From: Stentor coeruleus
Lineage: Eukaryota > Ciliophora > Heterotrichea > Heterotrichida > Stentoridae
Direction: 5' to 3'
DNA: 33,126 nucleotides
Assembly: GCA_001970955.1 (NCBI GenBank)
Contig: MPUH01000821.1
Coordinates: 1-33,126, forward strand
Part shown: piece after piece, positions 10,601-19,573 of the stretch
Numbering within the stretch: position 1 is the stretch's first letter
Layout: every line of letters begins with the position of its first letter
Notes under the pieces: generated by a model
What the model was told of the DNA's origin: nothing
Database searches by the model: none
What the model saw: the letters and a program-made list of their open reading frames with translations, nothing else
Translations under genes and position numbers: made by a program

Positions 10601-13600
10601 CAGGGCTTGTGAAGTTCCAGATTTCATCACCTTTGTAGAGTTTGAAATGAGCTTTTATAGGCCCTGAACCATAAGTTGTTGACTGGGTTTGACCCATTGT
10701 TTCTGAAGAAGCAAGTGCTAAAGCTTTAAGAACCTCATTTGCTTGATATAATTCTTGAGGATTATCAAATACCGTGGCCGCACTGAAAGGTGAAATATTT
10801 GTTATAACTTCCACATAACTTTGTGCCCTATCTGCACTCATAATAACTTTATCATCACTAATAATCTGCGTAATACTATTCAACAGTTGGAATAAAGTTG
10901 TTTTATTCGATGAGTCAACTGGGTAAATTGTTGTTATATTAATCATATTAAGTAGTACATCAATTTTACTAAAGTCAATATCTTGCAAAGAGTCTCTCAA
11001 TATTTCAATAGCATATATAGAAGTAGTAAATGCTTCATAAATATAAGTTATATTATCAGTGTTTTCTGATATATATAAAGCTAAAGATGTGATTTGGCCT
11101 GGGAGAATATCTGGGTCAGTCCAACTAAGATCAAGTAAATAATTAGTTTCTTGTATAAGTTTTGGTATATCTAATGATGTTGATTGTATATGTAATTGTA
11201 TAGAAATCTCACTATAAACCCCATAAATATCGTAAACTCTAACAAATACATTTAAAGGATCTGAAGCTGGTAAGGTTGTATAGTAAATATAAGACTCATT
11301 TTTCATATTCACATAATAAGCATTAGAATCTAGATAATAACCAAACTGATAAGTCAAAGGCAAACTAGTATCTTTTGGATCGTACCAATTAGGAGCTGTC
11401 AGTTTAAAAACTGTTGTTTTTTCATCACCATAATATATGTTTGCATATAATGTCCCACCTATAGGAGGAATGTCAACTGTAAAATATTCTCTAAATATCG
11501 ACACATCCCCAGACTCATCATCAACAACTAATTCCATAACATAAAGCATCCCTTCTTGCATTGAATAAGGCTCAATACCAAGATCTTTTCCTTTAATATC
11601 AGTATTTATTACAATATCCCCACCAGAAACAAACCTCCATTCATATGTGCAATTACAATTCTTACTCAACTCTGGTCTCAATACAAAATTTTCTTGGTTG
11701 TTTATATATATCGGTTTCTTATCAAATGATGCTATCAAACTGGTATTTGTATTTGGAAGCACAGAAAGGGTATTTATCATTGATCTAACATCTTTTGTTA
11801 TAGTCAAAGTAAAATTGTATACAAGTCCTTCTTGTAAAGTCCCTTTAAGAACTTTTGGTTTTTTCGCATTTATATCTGAGATTATATCAGTACAATTACT
11901 ATTACTATAACAAGACCATTCATATTCAATTATTCCTGGGAGATTATCTGGATCATCAGCAACACTTCCATCTAAAATAAAATCTTGATTAAGATCAACA
12001 GTTCTATATGGTGGATTGAAATTAATCTCTAATTCGCTATAATAAATTGTGATTTTCAATTTGGTCTTCCCATCTAAATTCAAGTCATTGTCATGGATTC
12101 TCAATTGGAATATATAAATCCCAGGCCCTAAAGATCCTTTTGGTATATAAAGTTTAGATGGAGTTTTTTGTGATGACCATAATAATTGTTGATTAACATA
12201 AGCATTTTCTCCACTATAAGAGTCGATGGTCCAGAAATATGTAAGATTGTCTGAGATTTTACATTCACTGTTTGCTTGGACGTAGATGGATTTTGAAGTT
12301 TGAGATGTCATTTTCCATTTTATATTTTTGTCTAGACCTAAATCCAAACCAACTCCTGGGTTTACTTCTATGATCTGCCAAGCGGTATTATTAAATCCAA
12401 GCCAGTTAGTCACAGTAAGAGATGCATTAACTGTTGATGGGGATAAAGTGTTGTTGTTATATTCAAGATCAACTTGAGTCAAATCAGTTTCCATAAGCAC
12501 AGTGAGGTTAGGATTTGAGTCGAAATACCATTCATATTTTAGTTTTCTTCCATACCCTCCAGTTGAATAACTTCCACTCATCGACAAGTTTCCACAGTAA
12601 ATATAATACTCATAAGGTGCTGTAATATCTGCTTCTGGTATGATTTCAGGGATGTCATACTTAAAATAAATCACTGTTAATATCGGTCCTCTATCGCTTC
12701 CACAAGTCTCAATTTTTGTAAGTAGAGTATTTCTATTAAAAGTTATAACCGAATCTTTAAAAACTTCAGGATCATTACCAAGTATTACAGTCAATTTTTT
12801 CTTATCACTAGACCATTTACAAGAATATCCTGTTCCAAACAACGCTAAAGTGTCAGTACTAAAAAGCACAGAACAAGTCGCACTTGTAGAACTTTGGAGC
12901 TCAAAAGCAAAATCAAATTCTAAAGATAAAAAGTCTTCACTGAAATAAGAATCTATATCTACAGTTTGTATATGATAATAACAAGGTAAACATGAACCAT
13001 CAACACCTTCATATCCTGATATACATTCACAATATGTTGGATATGCTATAGTATGATCACCACATTGACATTTTGATGATATAAACAAAGCTAGATTTTT
13101 ACATTTTGTACATGTAGATGCAGAAAAACTTGTATATTCTCCACATAAAGGATCTTCATTACCTTCACAATTGTCTCCATTTAAACATCCATTTGTACAT
13201 TCTGGAAGACAAGATTCACATAAACCATTATCATCGATATATTCAAGGGAATCACAATCTGATAAACAAGTTCCATCTGAAGAACAAGCATCACAATCAC
13301 AAGAGGTTAGATCTGGAGCTATAGGGTTTATAGCATAATTATAGATTATAAGTTCATAAATATATCCTTTATAAGAAGTTAGATCAGTTTCTGTATAGCC
13401 TAATTTGAATTTATATGTTTTAAGTTCAGTGAAAAAAGTTTTTACTACTAAATTCGTTTTTCCTGGTACGCCGTTAAGGTAAATTGTAGCTGTTGAACTT
13501 CGACCTGACCTTTTAAACACAACGACTAATTCTTGCCATAAACTAACTTGTAATGTTTTCCCAGTAGCACTTATACTAGAACTTGAAGCATCATTTGAAC

Positions 13601-16600
13601 TTAAAAGCTTATAATAAACTGTTGGGACTAAAGTATTATCTAGGCTTAAATAAAAATACTTTACCGAAGAAAGCTCTTTTACTAATAAACACCCTGTATT
13701 ACTTGATGATAAAGGTTTTAACCATAGTTTTATTGAATGAGTATTACCCATTATCACCCCTCTACTTTCTACATCATTAATTGGAAGCTGAGTATATTTT
13801 TTATTCCCATTAAAATATATCCCACGTTTTAATAAAGGTATTGGATCATTAATATCATAATTTCCTGAATATGAAGTAGTTGAACCCATATAAGCGAGAA
13901 GTTTATTTGTTTTATCTGGAGGGTTATTGATTGTTGTGTCGAATATGTAGTGGAGGATTTTTGAGTTAGGGGATTTTGATGAACATATTTTGTTAGAACC
14001 GGTATAGCCTGATTGACATTCAGGAACACAAAGATTGTTATTATCGAGGAAGTAACCGTCGATACATGAAAGACATCCACCATTTATGCTGGAGTAACAG
14101 GTTGCGCAGTATGGCATACAAGTTGTCGCACAGTAAAGGTTACCGTTTGACCTACTCATTGATGTTCCTGTAGTGCATTGGCAGACTCCGGAAACAAAGT
14201 TTGCCCCATCAACACATTTTGTACACCCACTCGAAGTATAATCCCCACAAAACTCACAAAGCCTATCATAACACAAATTGCAATCCTCACCTCTAACACA
14301 TCCTTCTCCACAAGCAGACTTACAACTTAAACAAGATGAAATATAATATTGTTCAACTCCACAATCAGTTAAACAAGTTCCAGTTGTAGGGCAAATTGTA
14401 CATCCACCAGTACAAGATGAAGAAACTTCTCCAATTAAACTTTGATCAGTATTCCAAACTGTTATCGATTGTATATATCCAGTAAAATAATCATCTAATA
14501 CTAAAGTATCATTATATTTAGCACCCAATATAGCAGTATATGAAGATTGAAAATCATTATAATATGTACTTCCTGAATAAACAGGTGAACTAAGAACTTT
14601 ATTAACAAGAATTGTCACTATAGCAGAAAGATCATCTCCTAAAGATACAGTCACACCAATATAATTCCAATCTTTTAATGCAACTTTTATTGTAGATGAA
14701 CATATTAAAGGAGAGTCTGTTTGGTATAATATTATTGAAACTTGGACATAAAGAGTATCAAGGATTTCTATTAAAAGACCAAGTGAAGACTCAGACTGTT
14801 TAGCAAAAATCACCCCAGAATCAACTGGATAGACCCAGAACCCTATAGCAAATTTAGGACTTAATACAAGTTGATGACTATTATCAATACCTTCATCAAT
14901 ATTTAGATATGAACTATATCCATTAAAATAATATCCACGATCTTTTCCTCCATATGGGTCACCTAAATCATAATAAGGATAATATTCACTACTTATACCA
15001 GTTGTTGTTGTTATCAACCCTCCAATCAAATCAGTTATTGTCCCTCTTATTTTCTTATCCAATTTAATCTCAAATACTTTTCCTTCATTTCCTGTACACA
15101 CACCAGCAGTATTTGTATATCCAGTTGGACATTCATCTAAACATAAACCTTGAAGAGATGCTTTTATATCAGGATCACAATAAACACATGCTTCTTCTGT
15201 ACTATCCCATAAGTAATTTGTATCACAAATACAAACACCATTTGATAAACTTGCATGTTCCTTACATTCAGTACAACTTCCACTTGAAAAAGTTGTGCAT
15301 ATTAAACAACGGACATCATAACAAAGGTTACAACTTTTATCAGAACGTACACAAGAATCATAGCTACATTCTTTACAATCTTTACAAGAAGCTCCGTTCC
15401 ACCAATGGTTTTGATCGCATGTGTCTAAGCATTTTAAGGTTGCTTTAGGGCATATTGAACAAGAAAACTCTGTATTTGAACAAGTTGTCGAGTAATCATT
15501 AGGAATTAAAGCTGAAGGATATATTTTAAGCATATACAAAGATCCTGTCCAATAATTTGTGTATCCAGCATTAGTTTTAGAAGCACCGATTGTCATAATG
15601 TAATCTGTTTGTAAATCAGTAAAAGCCCCTGATCCTATATCTTTGTTTTCAGTTTTAGAATTTATATAAAATATTGCAGAAGTTATTGAATCAGATCCAA
15701 TCTTAGCACTAACAGCTATAAATGTCCAAGTCGATGATATAAAAGTGTTACTACTAGTCACACTGCTTTGTCCTGTGAGTTTTAAGCTTATTTTCAGTTT
15801 TTCATTTGTAATGCTTAAAAGTATATAGTTTATATAAGTATCTGATACTTTTTCTAATATAGAGCCATCAGATTCTGATTTAATCCAAGCTGAGATTGTA
15901 AACTGGTTACCAAATGTAAAAGTCCCATCGTCAATGGTAGTTGGAGGAAACTGTAAATAAGCTCCTCCCCAGAAATAGTATCCTCGATTTTTCAATGGCC
16001 ATGGATCACATGAATCAAAAGTTGGATAAAAAATATCTTGACTACCTGCAAATATTTTATAGTCTAATTGAATATCTGGGACTGCACCATGGATTTCTAA
16101 TAGATTAAGATCAATGACTGGACTTTTTACTAAACTGCAAACATTAACCCCTGCTTCATAACCTGTAGGACAAAAAGAATGACATGTATTTTCAAAAAGG
16201 TATAAAGACCCAGTACAACTTGTACATGATGATGGCCCTGCATTGTTACATTCAGCACAAGATAAGTCGCAAGCCTGACACTCTGACATCCCAATCACTT
16301 TATAAGTCCCAGGGTCACATTTATATGTAGTACAATCAGCAACATCATAACTTGTACATACTTCACAACTCTTATCCCCACAAAGATTACAAGTATCATC
16401 ATTATCAACACATCCAACAGTAAGACAATTACTATTACAATTAATACATTCATTAGGCAAATTCCCAGAAGGGTATTGAGAAATATCACAAAAATTCAAA
16501 CAAGTTCCATCTAAAAGACAAGAAGTACATCCATCATCACAAGCACTTCCAATATCAGTATTAGGATTTTCTAAATCTACATCAACTATAATCTGATAAA

Positions 16601-18593
16601 TATATCCTACATAATAATTCGTATCCAAAGTTGAAGATCCAGTTTGTGCAGTACCCATTATCATAGAATTTTGTTCAGTAACATCAGTGAAATGTCCTTG
16701 GCCCATTAAAGTTGAAGTCTGAGGAACTTTGTTAATATAACAAGTCATATAAGTTCTTTCATGTGAGTCAAGGGATATAGAAAAAACAACATAACTCCAT
16801 GAATTAAGACTAATTGCCTGTGTGCTTGTATAAAAAGGATAAGTTTGATCTGTACTTGATGATGATAAGGATATAGCAAGAATTATTTTCGGATAAGCAT
16901 TAGCAAGTTCGATTTGAACTATAATAGAATAACTCATACTACTACTTCTACTTGAATATATAATTCCATTTGCTGTTTCAGGGGCTATCCATAAAGCTAT
17001 ATAACACACTGGGGAAAAAGTCAAATAAGGTGTGGTCCAAGTGGAATATGGAGCATAATGCATCAAAGCTGAGCCATCAAAATAATAGCCACGTTCTATT
17101 GCTGGAATTGGGTCATCTAAATCGTAATCAGGATAAAATTTCGATGATGAACCTGTAACAGCTGGGATCCCATACACTATATCATATACAACAGGTTCGA
17201 TTTTATTGAATTTCATATTCATTATACGTTTGTTTGATATCAAAACACAGTTTTTACCTGAGATTTCGTAACCTGTAGGACATGAACCTAAGCATAATCC
17301 CCAATGCATATAATAACCATCTTTACATGATGAACATCCAAGATATCCTCCACCATCACAAGTTGAACATTTTTCTGAACATGGTCGGCATTCTTCAAGC
17401 TCAGTATCCCATATATAATTATAATCACATGTACAAGATGAATCTGCAAGCAAATAAGCATGAGGAACACATAATGTGCACCCAGCAAAAAAAGTACTAC
17501 AATAAGAACATTTTTGATCATAACACAAATTACATTTAATATCATTTCTCACACAGCCATAAGTTTGGCACACTGATGTACAATCAACACAACTTCCACT
17601 ATTGATATACTGTTTATAATTACAATCAGAAATGCATTGATTAGAATTCCCAGTAGGACATATTGAACACCCTGAACATCCTGAGCTTTGCATAAATGTA
17701 CTGGAAGGTAAGTCCTTATTACTAAGCATTAAACTCCATATATACCCAGTATAGAAACTATTAAAAGTATTTGAAGTATATTGGCCTCCAACAGTACAGT
17801 AAAAGCTGGAAAAAGTATCATTGAAATATGTGCTATAAGTGCTTGAAGTTGATGTAGCTGTATTGGCCATAACAGTAATCTTGCTTTTATAGTTATCTAA
17901 AGTCGCTTTGACCATAAGAAAATTCCAGCTACTACCCGTCAAAGCATTAGCTGATGTAAAAGTTTGCTGTGAACTCACATACATTTTAACCACAGGGACA
18001 AACCCATTAAGTGATATTGATACATAATAATTACTTGTTGTCTGCTTAGTAAAAACATAAGAAGTCCCTTCAATCGGTTTAAGCCACATAGCTAAAGTAA
18101 AAACAGGCCCGAAAGTTGGGTTTGAGTCATCGTTCTTAAAATAAGCATTCCCATTAAAATAAAACCCTCTAGAACTAACTGCATAAGGATCATTAATATC
18201 ATAGGTAGGATAATAATTTGAAGTACTTCCTGCTGATATAGGGATGACACTGCCTAGAATTAATGCTTTATCTTTAACACTATTGCTTATTCTTGTAAAG
18301 TCGATATTATAAGCAATATCATCTGTTGTTTTATCTTCACAAACATTTTCTGTAGCTTGAAAGCCTAAAGGACAGTATCTCATACAAATGCCATTTATCA
18401 GAGAGTAATCAGAACTGCATTGAGTGCATTCGTATGGATTTGGACCTGTACAATCCCCACAAGCAACGTTGCAAGGTAAACAGGAACCCAGGCTGTTGGG
18501 ATCGTCATATACGCCCCAGTCACAACTTCCTTGCACTAAGGCTATAAGTGCGAATAAAGTCAGCATATTTATATTATATCCTCTATTTATCAT
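7620..18593 (-). CDS. Giant polycystin-1-like membrane protein (LamG-like x5, PKD/REJ, GPS, TM)
   Basis: A single uninterrupted frame of 3657 residues. Met10 begins a clean signal peptide (LTLFALIALVQGS), so translation could start at 18566 instead of 18593. Order of parts: Cys-rich furin-like repeats alternating with five lectin/LamG-like modules (about 1-1880); a region with PKD/REJ-type Ig folds, each with a Y.W core at about 2020, 2115, 2222 and 2318; a GAIN-like region ending in a GPS motif (about 2750-2790) with HM-S at the expected cleavage point; TM1 (about 2798-2823); a long polar cytoplasmic region with YxSGPxLGGI repeats (2875-3280); four or five further TM spans (about 3480-3645). 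REJ plus GPS plus later spans is the polycystin-1 architecture, but no PLAT domain is visible after TM1. The segment YTRFSRCCQGVCSFLLQ resembles the start of the second span of PKD1. A surface adhesion or mechanosensory receptor is likely, by inference. The many YNNNTL and similar sites suggest heavy N-glycosylation. Confidence 0.87.
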   Translation of the reverse strand: MINRGYNINMLTLFALIALVQGSCDWGVYDDPNSLGSCLPCNVACGDCTGPNPYECTQCSSDYSLINGICMRYCPLGFQATENVCEDKTTDDIAYNIDFTRISNSVKDKALILGSVIPISAGSTSNYYPTYDINDPYAVSSRGFYFNGNAYFKNDDSNPTFGPVFTLAMWLKPIEGTSYVFTKQTTSNYYVSISLNGFVPVVKMYVSSQQTFTSANALTGSSWNFLMVKATLDNYKSKITVMANTATSTSSTYSTYFNDTFSSFYCTVGGQYTSNTFNSFYTGYIWSLMLSNKDLPSSTFMQSSGCSGCSICPTGNSNQCISDCNYKQYINSGSCVDCTSVCQTYGCVRNDIKCNLCYDQKCSYCSTFFAGCTLCVPHAYLLADSSCTCDYNYIWDTELEECRPCSEKCSTCDGGGYLGCSSCKDGYYMHWGLCLGSCPTGYEISGKNCVLISNKRIMNMKFNKIEPVVYDIVYGIPAVTGSSSKFYPDYDLDDPIPAIERGYYFDGSALMHYAPYSTWTTPYLTFSPVCYIALWIAPETANGIIYSSRSSSMSYSIIVQIELANAYPKIILAISLSSSSTDQTYPFYTSTQAISLNSWSYVVFSISLDSHERTYMTCYINKVPQTSTLMGQGHFTDVTEQNSMIMGTAQTGSSTLDTNYYVGYIYQIIVDVDLENPNTDIGSACDDGCTSCLLDGTCLNFCDISQYPSGNLPNECINCNSNCLTVGCVDNDDTCNLCGDKSCEVCTSYDVADCTTYKCDPGTYKVIGMSECQACDLSCAECNNAGPSSCTSCTGSLYLFENTCHSFCPTGYEAGVNVCSLVKSPVIDLNLLEIHGAVPDIQLDYKIFAGSQDIFYPTFDSCDPWPLKNRGYYFWGGAYLQFPPTTIDDGTFTFGNQFTISAWIKSESDGSILEKVSDTYINYILLSITNEKLKISLKLTGQSSVTSSNTFISSTWTFIAVSAKIGSDSITSAIFYINSKTENKDIGSGAFTDLQTDYIMTIGASKTNAGYTNYWTGSLYMLKIYPSALIPNDYSTTCSNTEFSCSICPKATLKCLDTCDQNHWWNGASCKDCKECSYDSCVRSDKSCNLCYDVRCLICTTFSSGSCTECKEHASLSNGVCICDTNYLWDSTEEACVYCDPDIKASLQGLCLDECPTGYTNTAGVCTGNEGKVFEIKLDKKIRGTITDLIGGLITTTTGISSEYYPYYDLGDPYGGKDRGYYFNGYSSYLNIDEGIDNSHQLVLSPKFAIGFWVYPVDSGVIFAKQSESSLGLLIEILDTLYVQVSIILYQTDSPLICSSTIKVALKDWNYIGVTVSLGDDLSAIVTILVNKVLSSPVYSGSTYYNDFQSSYTAILGAKYNDTLVLDDYFTGYIQSITVWNTDQSLIGEVSSSCTGGCTICPTTGTCLTDCGVEQYYISSCLSCKSACGEGCVRGEDCNLCYDRLCEFCGDYTSSGCTKCVDGANFVSGVCQCTTGTSMSRSNGNLYCATTCMPYCATCYSSINGGCLSCIDGYFLDNNNLCVPECQSGYTGSNKICSSKSPNSKILHYIFDTTINNPPDKTNKLLAYMGSTTSYSGNYDINDPIPLLKRGIYFNGNKKYTQLPINDVESRGVIMGNTHSIKLWLKPLSSSNTGCLLVKELSSVKYFYLSLDNTLVPTVYYKLLSSNDASSSSISATGKTLQVSLWQELVVVFKRSGRSSTATIYLNGVPGKTNLVVKTFFTELKTYKFKLGYTETDLTSYKGYIYELIIYNYAINPIAPDLTSCDCDACSSDGTCLSDCDSLEYIDDNGLCESCLPECTNGCLNGDNCEGNEDPLCGEYTSFSASTCTKCKNLALFISSKCQCGDHTIAYPTYCECISGYEGVDGSCLPCYYHIQTVDIDSYFSEDFLSLEFDFAFELQSSTSATCSVLFSTDTLALFGTGYSCKWSSDKKKLTVILGNDPEVFKDSVITFNRNTLLTKIETCGSDRGPILTVIYFKYDIPEIIPEADITAPYEYYIYCGNLSMSGSYSTGGYGRKLKYEWYFDSNPNLTVLMETDLTQVDLEYNNNTLSPSTVNASLTVTNWLGFNNTAWQIIEVNPGVGLDLGLDKNIKWKMTSQTSKSIYVQANSECKISDNLTYFWTIDSYSGENAYVNQQLLWSSQKTPSKLYIPKGSLGPGIYIFQLRIHDNDLNLDGKTKLKITIYYSELEINFNPPYRTVDLNQDFILDGSVADDPDNLPGIIEYEWSCYSNSNCTDIISDINAKKPKVLKGTLQEGLVYNFTLTITKDVRSMINTLSVLPNTNTSLIASFDKKPIYINNQENFVLRPELSKNCNCTYEWRFVSGGDIVINTDIKGKDLGIEPYSMQEGMLYVMELVVDDESGDVSIFREYFTVDIPPIGGTLYANIYYGDEKTTVFKLTAPNWYDPKDTSLPLTYQFGYYLDSNAYYVNMKNESYIYYTTLPASDPLNVFVRVYDIYGVYSEISIQLHIQSTSLDIPKLIQETNYLLDLSWTDPDILPGQITSLALYISENTDNITYIYEAFTTSIYAIEILRDSLQDIDFSKIDVLLNMINITTIYPVDSSNKTTLFQLLNSITQIISDDKVIMSADRAQSYVEVITNISPFSAATVFDNPQELYQANEVLKALALASSETMGQTQSTTYGSGPIKAHFKLYKGDEIWNFTSPESFNQTFINLPVCQNLSFVSSMTILSILTTYNTEENLYNTTDEYSSAIEFSLVQIFNDTQIYISTDLTPDTINITVPVWNLDKKPKCGYWDSIKWSTKGCKLDRLDGNYSHCKCTHMSLYTSGSHISEGSDDSNDMPIIIFIVCLLAFLWVFLACCLIFKDRKENESKVFVEKILAGMPIMGAKKQPRFMNNEVADQLGRTWKVEDRPENRKDSQYVPAAKIGVIGAYFDEKVDPSGELKDENKSLKKAQEYKSGQKFEGISQPDINVHEKSNQGLKVPGYETGSHLGAILPFTDDIHPKGTGNNSKGPNYQSGPRLQGIQGLDEDKIENKGNLGQKGSEYQSGPRLGGIQNPEIYDLDTSGKNIGNPVGYQQMDRFGGIKGFEDKKDPGTGDGKGHGEGNYNPRGMKNIEGPQGNDRYQEGQTKGPNYQSAQKLGEIIPLDPDDPESTYGPQGKPSQSYRPGPKFEGIEQIDLDKPSGNQGFQGKNPNPYQSGPKLGGIKQLDPDHSANEPEHYERDPQNYQSAPRLGGIIPLNDPSAKNPTLSTGPSGKTPYNSPPHIGGVLGLPAESARIGSSSTVGSKNEYTSPSKFQGISPIDDQGGYSMPPDVKIAELGDKGAKMILKNTDSGDFQKKKFAGNTDAPYSSESSKTTAHGMRVGTLEIDPNEVGEVNTKTQHPKPHEGKEKNMPVGTVMEQTGYKKKFDDHIKVEEFSIHNPKNLDEDQEHHEDKNVSEKSRLIQTGENNPRDSRLSLESKSRLQKPIEEEKIAENTELFTQPDSPKGRLQFRRKKHDDQEIPNIEERQELRYHPWIANYFFSAIMLYHENYTRFSRCCQGVCSFLLQAIFIGLIVSGLGKTYGEDKGNTMDSQVSNLIFQDIAIAFSMVIVTNLIVGAMLCLFFRRTKVQQYYSDEDKLRIYKNNKIRERIGVGFVLLIIIGTIIGVGLLEMSMLSTGSMLWVICLFIAFIFDFFVVQLLKMVIYNYFWPGLILPVS
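8755..9965 (-). repeat. Cytoplasmic YxSGPxLGGI degenerate repeat array
   Basis: About 13 copies of a roughly 25-35-residue unit lie between TM1 and the C-terminal spans (residues about 2878-3280). The core is Y-[QKNT]-S-[GA]-[PQ]-[RK]-[LFI]-[GQE]-G-I, usually followed by an acidic D/L/P stretch. Clear copies read YQSGPRLGGIQ, YQSGPKLGGIKQLDPD, YQSAPRLGGIIPLNDP and YRPGPKFEGIEQIDLD. Spacers are rich in G, N, P and K, so the region is likely disordered. Confidence 0.85.
10230..10350 (-). other. GPS autoproteolysis motif in the giant receptor
   Basis: The encoded stretch has the GPS pattern: C-x-x-W, W-S-T-K-G-C, then C-K-C-T-H-M-S-L-Y. Four Cys and two Trp fall at canonical positions, and His-Met-Ser replaces the usual His-Leu-Thr/Ser at the cleavage bond. 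TM1 begins about 15 residues later, after an acidic SEGSDDSND stalk. Confidence 0.85.
13310..18340 (-). repeat. Five tandem Cys-rich plus LamG-like modules inside the giant gene
   Basis: A module of about 1.05-1.12 kb occurs five times. Each lectin-like part carries the signature Y-x-x-x-D-x-x-D-P-x(5)-R-G-x-Y-F-x-G. The RG-YF cores lie near 18165, 17090, 15980, 14935 and 13815. Each is followed by a Cys array; in the first four, CNLCxDxxCxxC is conserved. The copies are clearly divergent (roughly a third identical by eye), so the expansion is old. The fifth Cys array has lost the CNLC core. Confidence 0.85.
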
Positions 18594-18845
18594 CAGAACT
18601 CAAGCATTTATAACCATTTACCTTGCTTTTAAGTAAAATTTGAAATCCAGCAGAGCTTTTTGCCTTAAACTGCATTTACTGTTTTATAGGTTTCTGCTTT
18701 AGTTTATGGTGTTTTTGTGTGAAAGGGTGTTTGATTCTCAATTTCTTCTAACGAAACGCTCTTGTTCCATTTACTCTTAGAGGGCTAGTTAAGGCTAAAA
18801 TATTTGTAAAGTATATAAAGGGTAGTTTTATGCTTTCAAAACTTT
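18594..18845. other. Intergenic, 5' flank of the giant gene
   Basis: No gene is seen. The first roughly 30 bp, read on the minus strand, lead into the ATG at 18593. The decayed cyclin begins on the plus strand at the other end. The strong C/G bias of the other 5' flanks is weak here. Confidence 0.4.
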
Positions 18846-19410
18846 ATGTCAAAGAAAGAGCTCTGGATAAGGAAAACTTTATTCTGACTGTGGATTTTTT
18901 ATTACGGGTTGATGCTGAAGGAAAATGAGAGGTTTTTGGAACTTGAAGAGTTTATTAGGGACACTATCATCACTGAAAAGCCTAGAAGCAAAGAAATTGA
19001 CTGGATCTTAGAAGTATGTAAACTCAAAAAGATAGTCGAAGAACTTTGTACTCTTTTTATAGAGACTATGAACATTTACTGCATAAAGTGAGAAAACTAC
19101 TTCCAATTGACCTGTATAAAGTCTCTGTAGTTTCAATTGTTGTAGTTTTTAAGTATGAAGAAGCTATGGGGTATTAATAGAAAAGTAAGTAAAAAAAGTT
19201 ACTGAAGAGATTATGAATAAACAGAAAATCTTGAGTTATGAAAAGACTCTATCGAAAACTTTGAGGTTTAATTTGTATACACTAAATATTTTGGATTTTG
19301 TGTGAAGAGATGCTTTATGATTTTACTGATGATAAGAGTGAATATATATAGTTTCTTAAAGATCTTTCGATTTTATATACAAATTACTTAGCAAAAACTC
19401 TTGCAAACTA
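18846..19410 (+). pseudogene. Decayed cyclin
   Basis: Three reading frames in succession spell a B/A-type cyclin. In one frame (from about 18912), RSKEIDWILEVCKLKKIVEE matches the cyclin-box signature around the conserved D-W. After a frame change near 19085 comes KVRKLLPIDLYKVSVVSIVV followed by FKYEEAM, the counterpart of the cyclin ASKYEE motif. After stops at about 19173 and another shift comes EEIMNKQKILSYEKTLSKTL and RFNLYTLNILDFV, the usual stretch leading into the second cyclin fold. Later fragments include LYDFTDDKSEYI and FLKDLSILYTNYLA. I could not find 15- or 16-nt introns that repair the shifts, so I call it a pseudogene; a TGA at 18885 also interrupts the upstream frame. Confidence 0.72.
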
Positions 19411-19573
19411 ATTGAGAGAATATATCTTATGCCAAACAAGAACCTCTATCAGTATAAATTCATGAGTTAAATTCTCTTATAAAAACTTTTACGTCTAATA
19501 ATTTTCATATTTTTCAGCTTGGCATATTATCATATTAATTAAATAATTTACTCTCTTATTATGAGTTGATTAA
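19411..19573. other. Intergenic 3' flank of the calcium pump gene
   Basis: Short AT-rich stretch between the cyclin relic and the pump stop codon. No feature is recognised. Confidence 0.4.
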
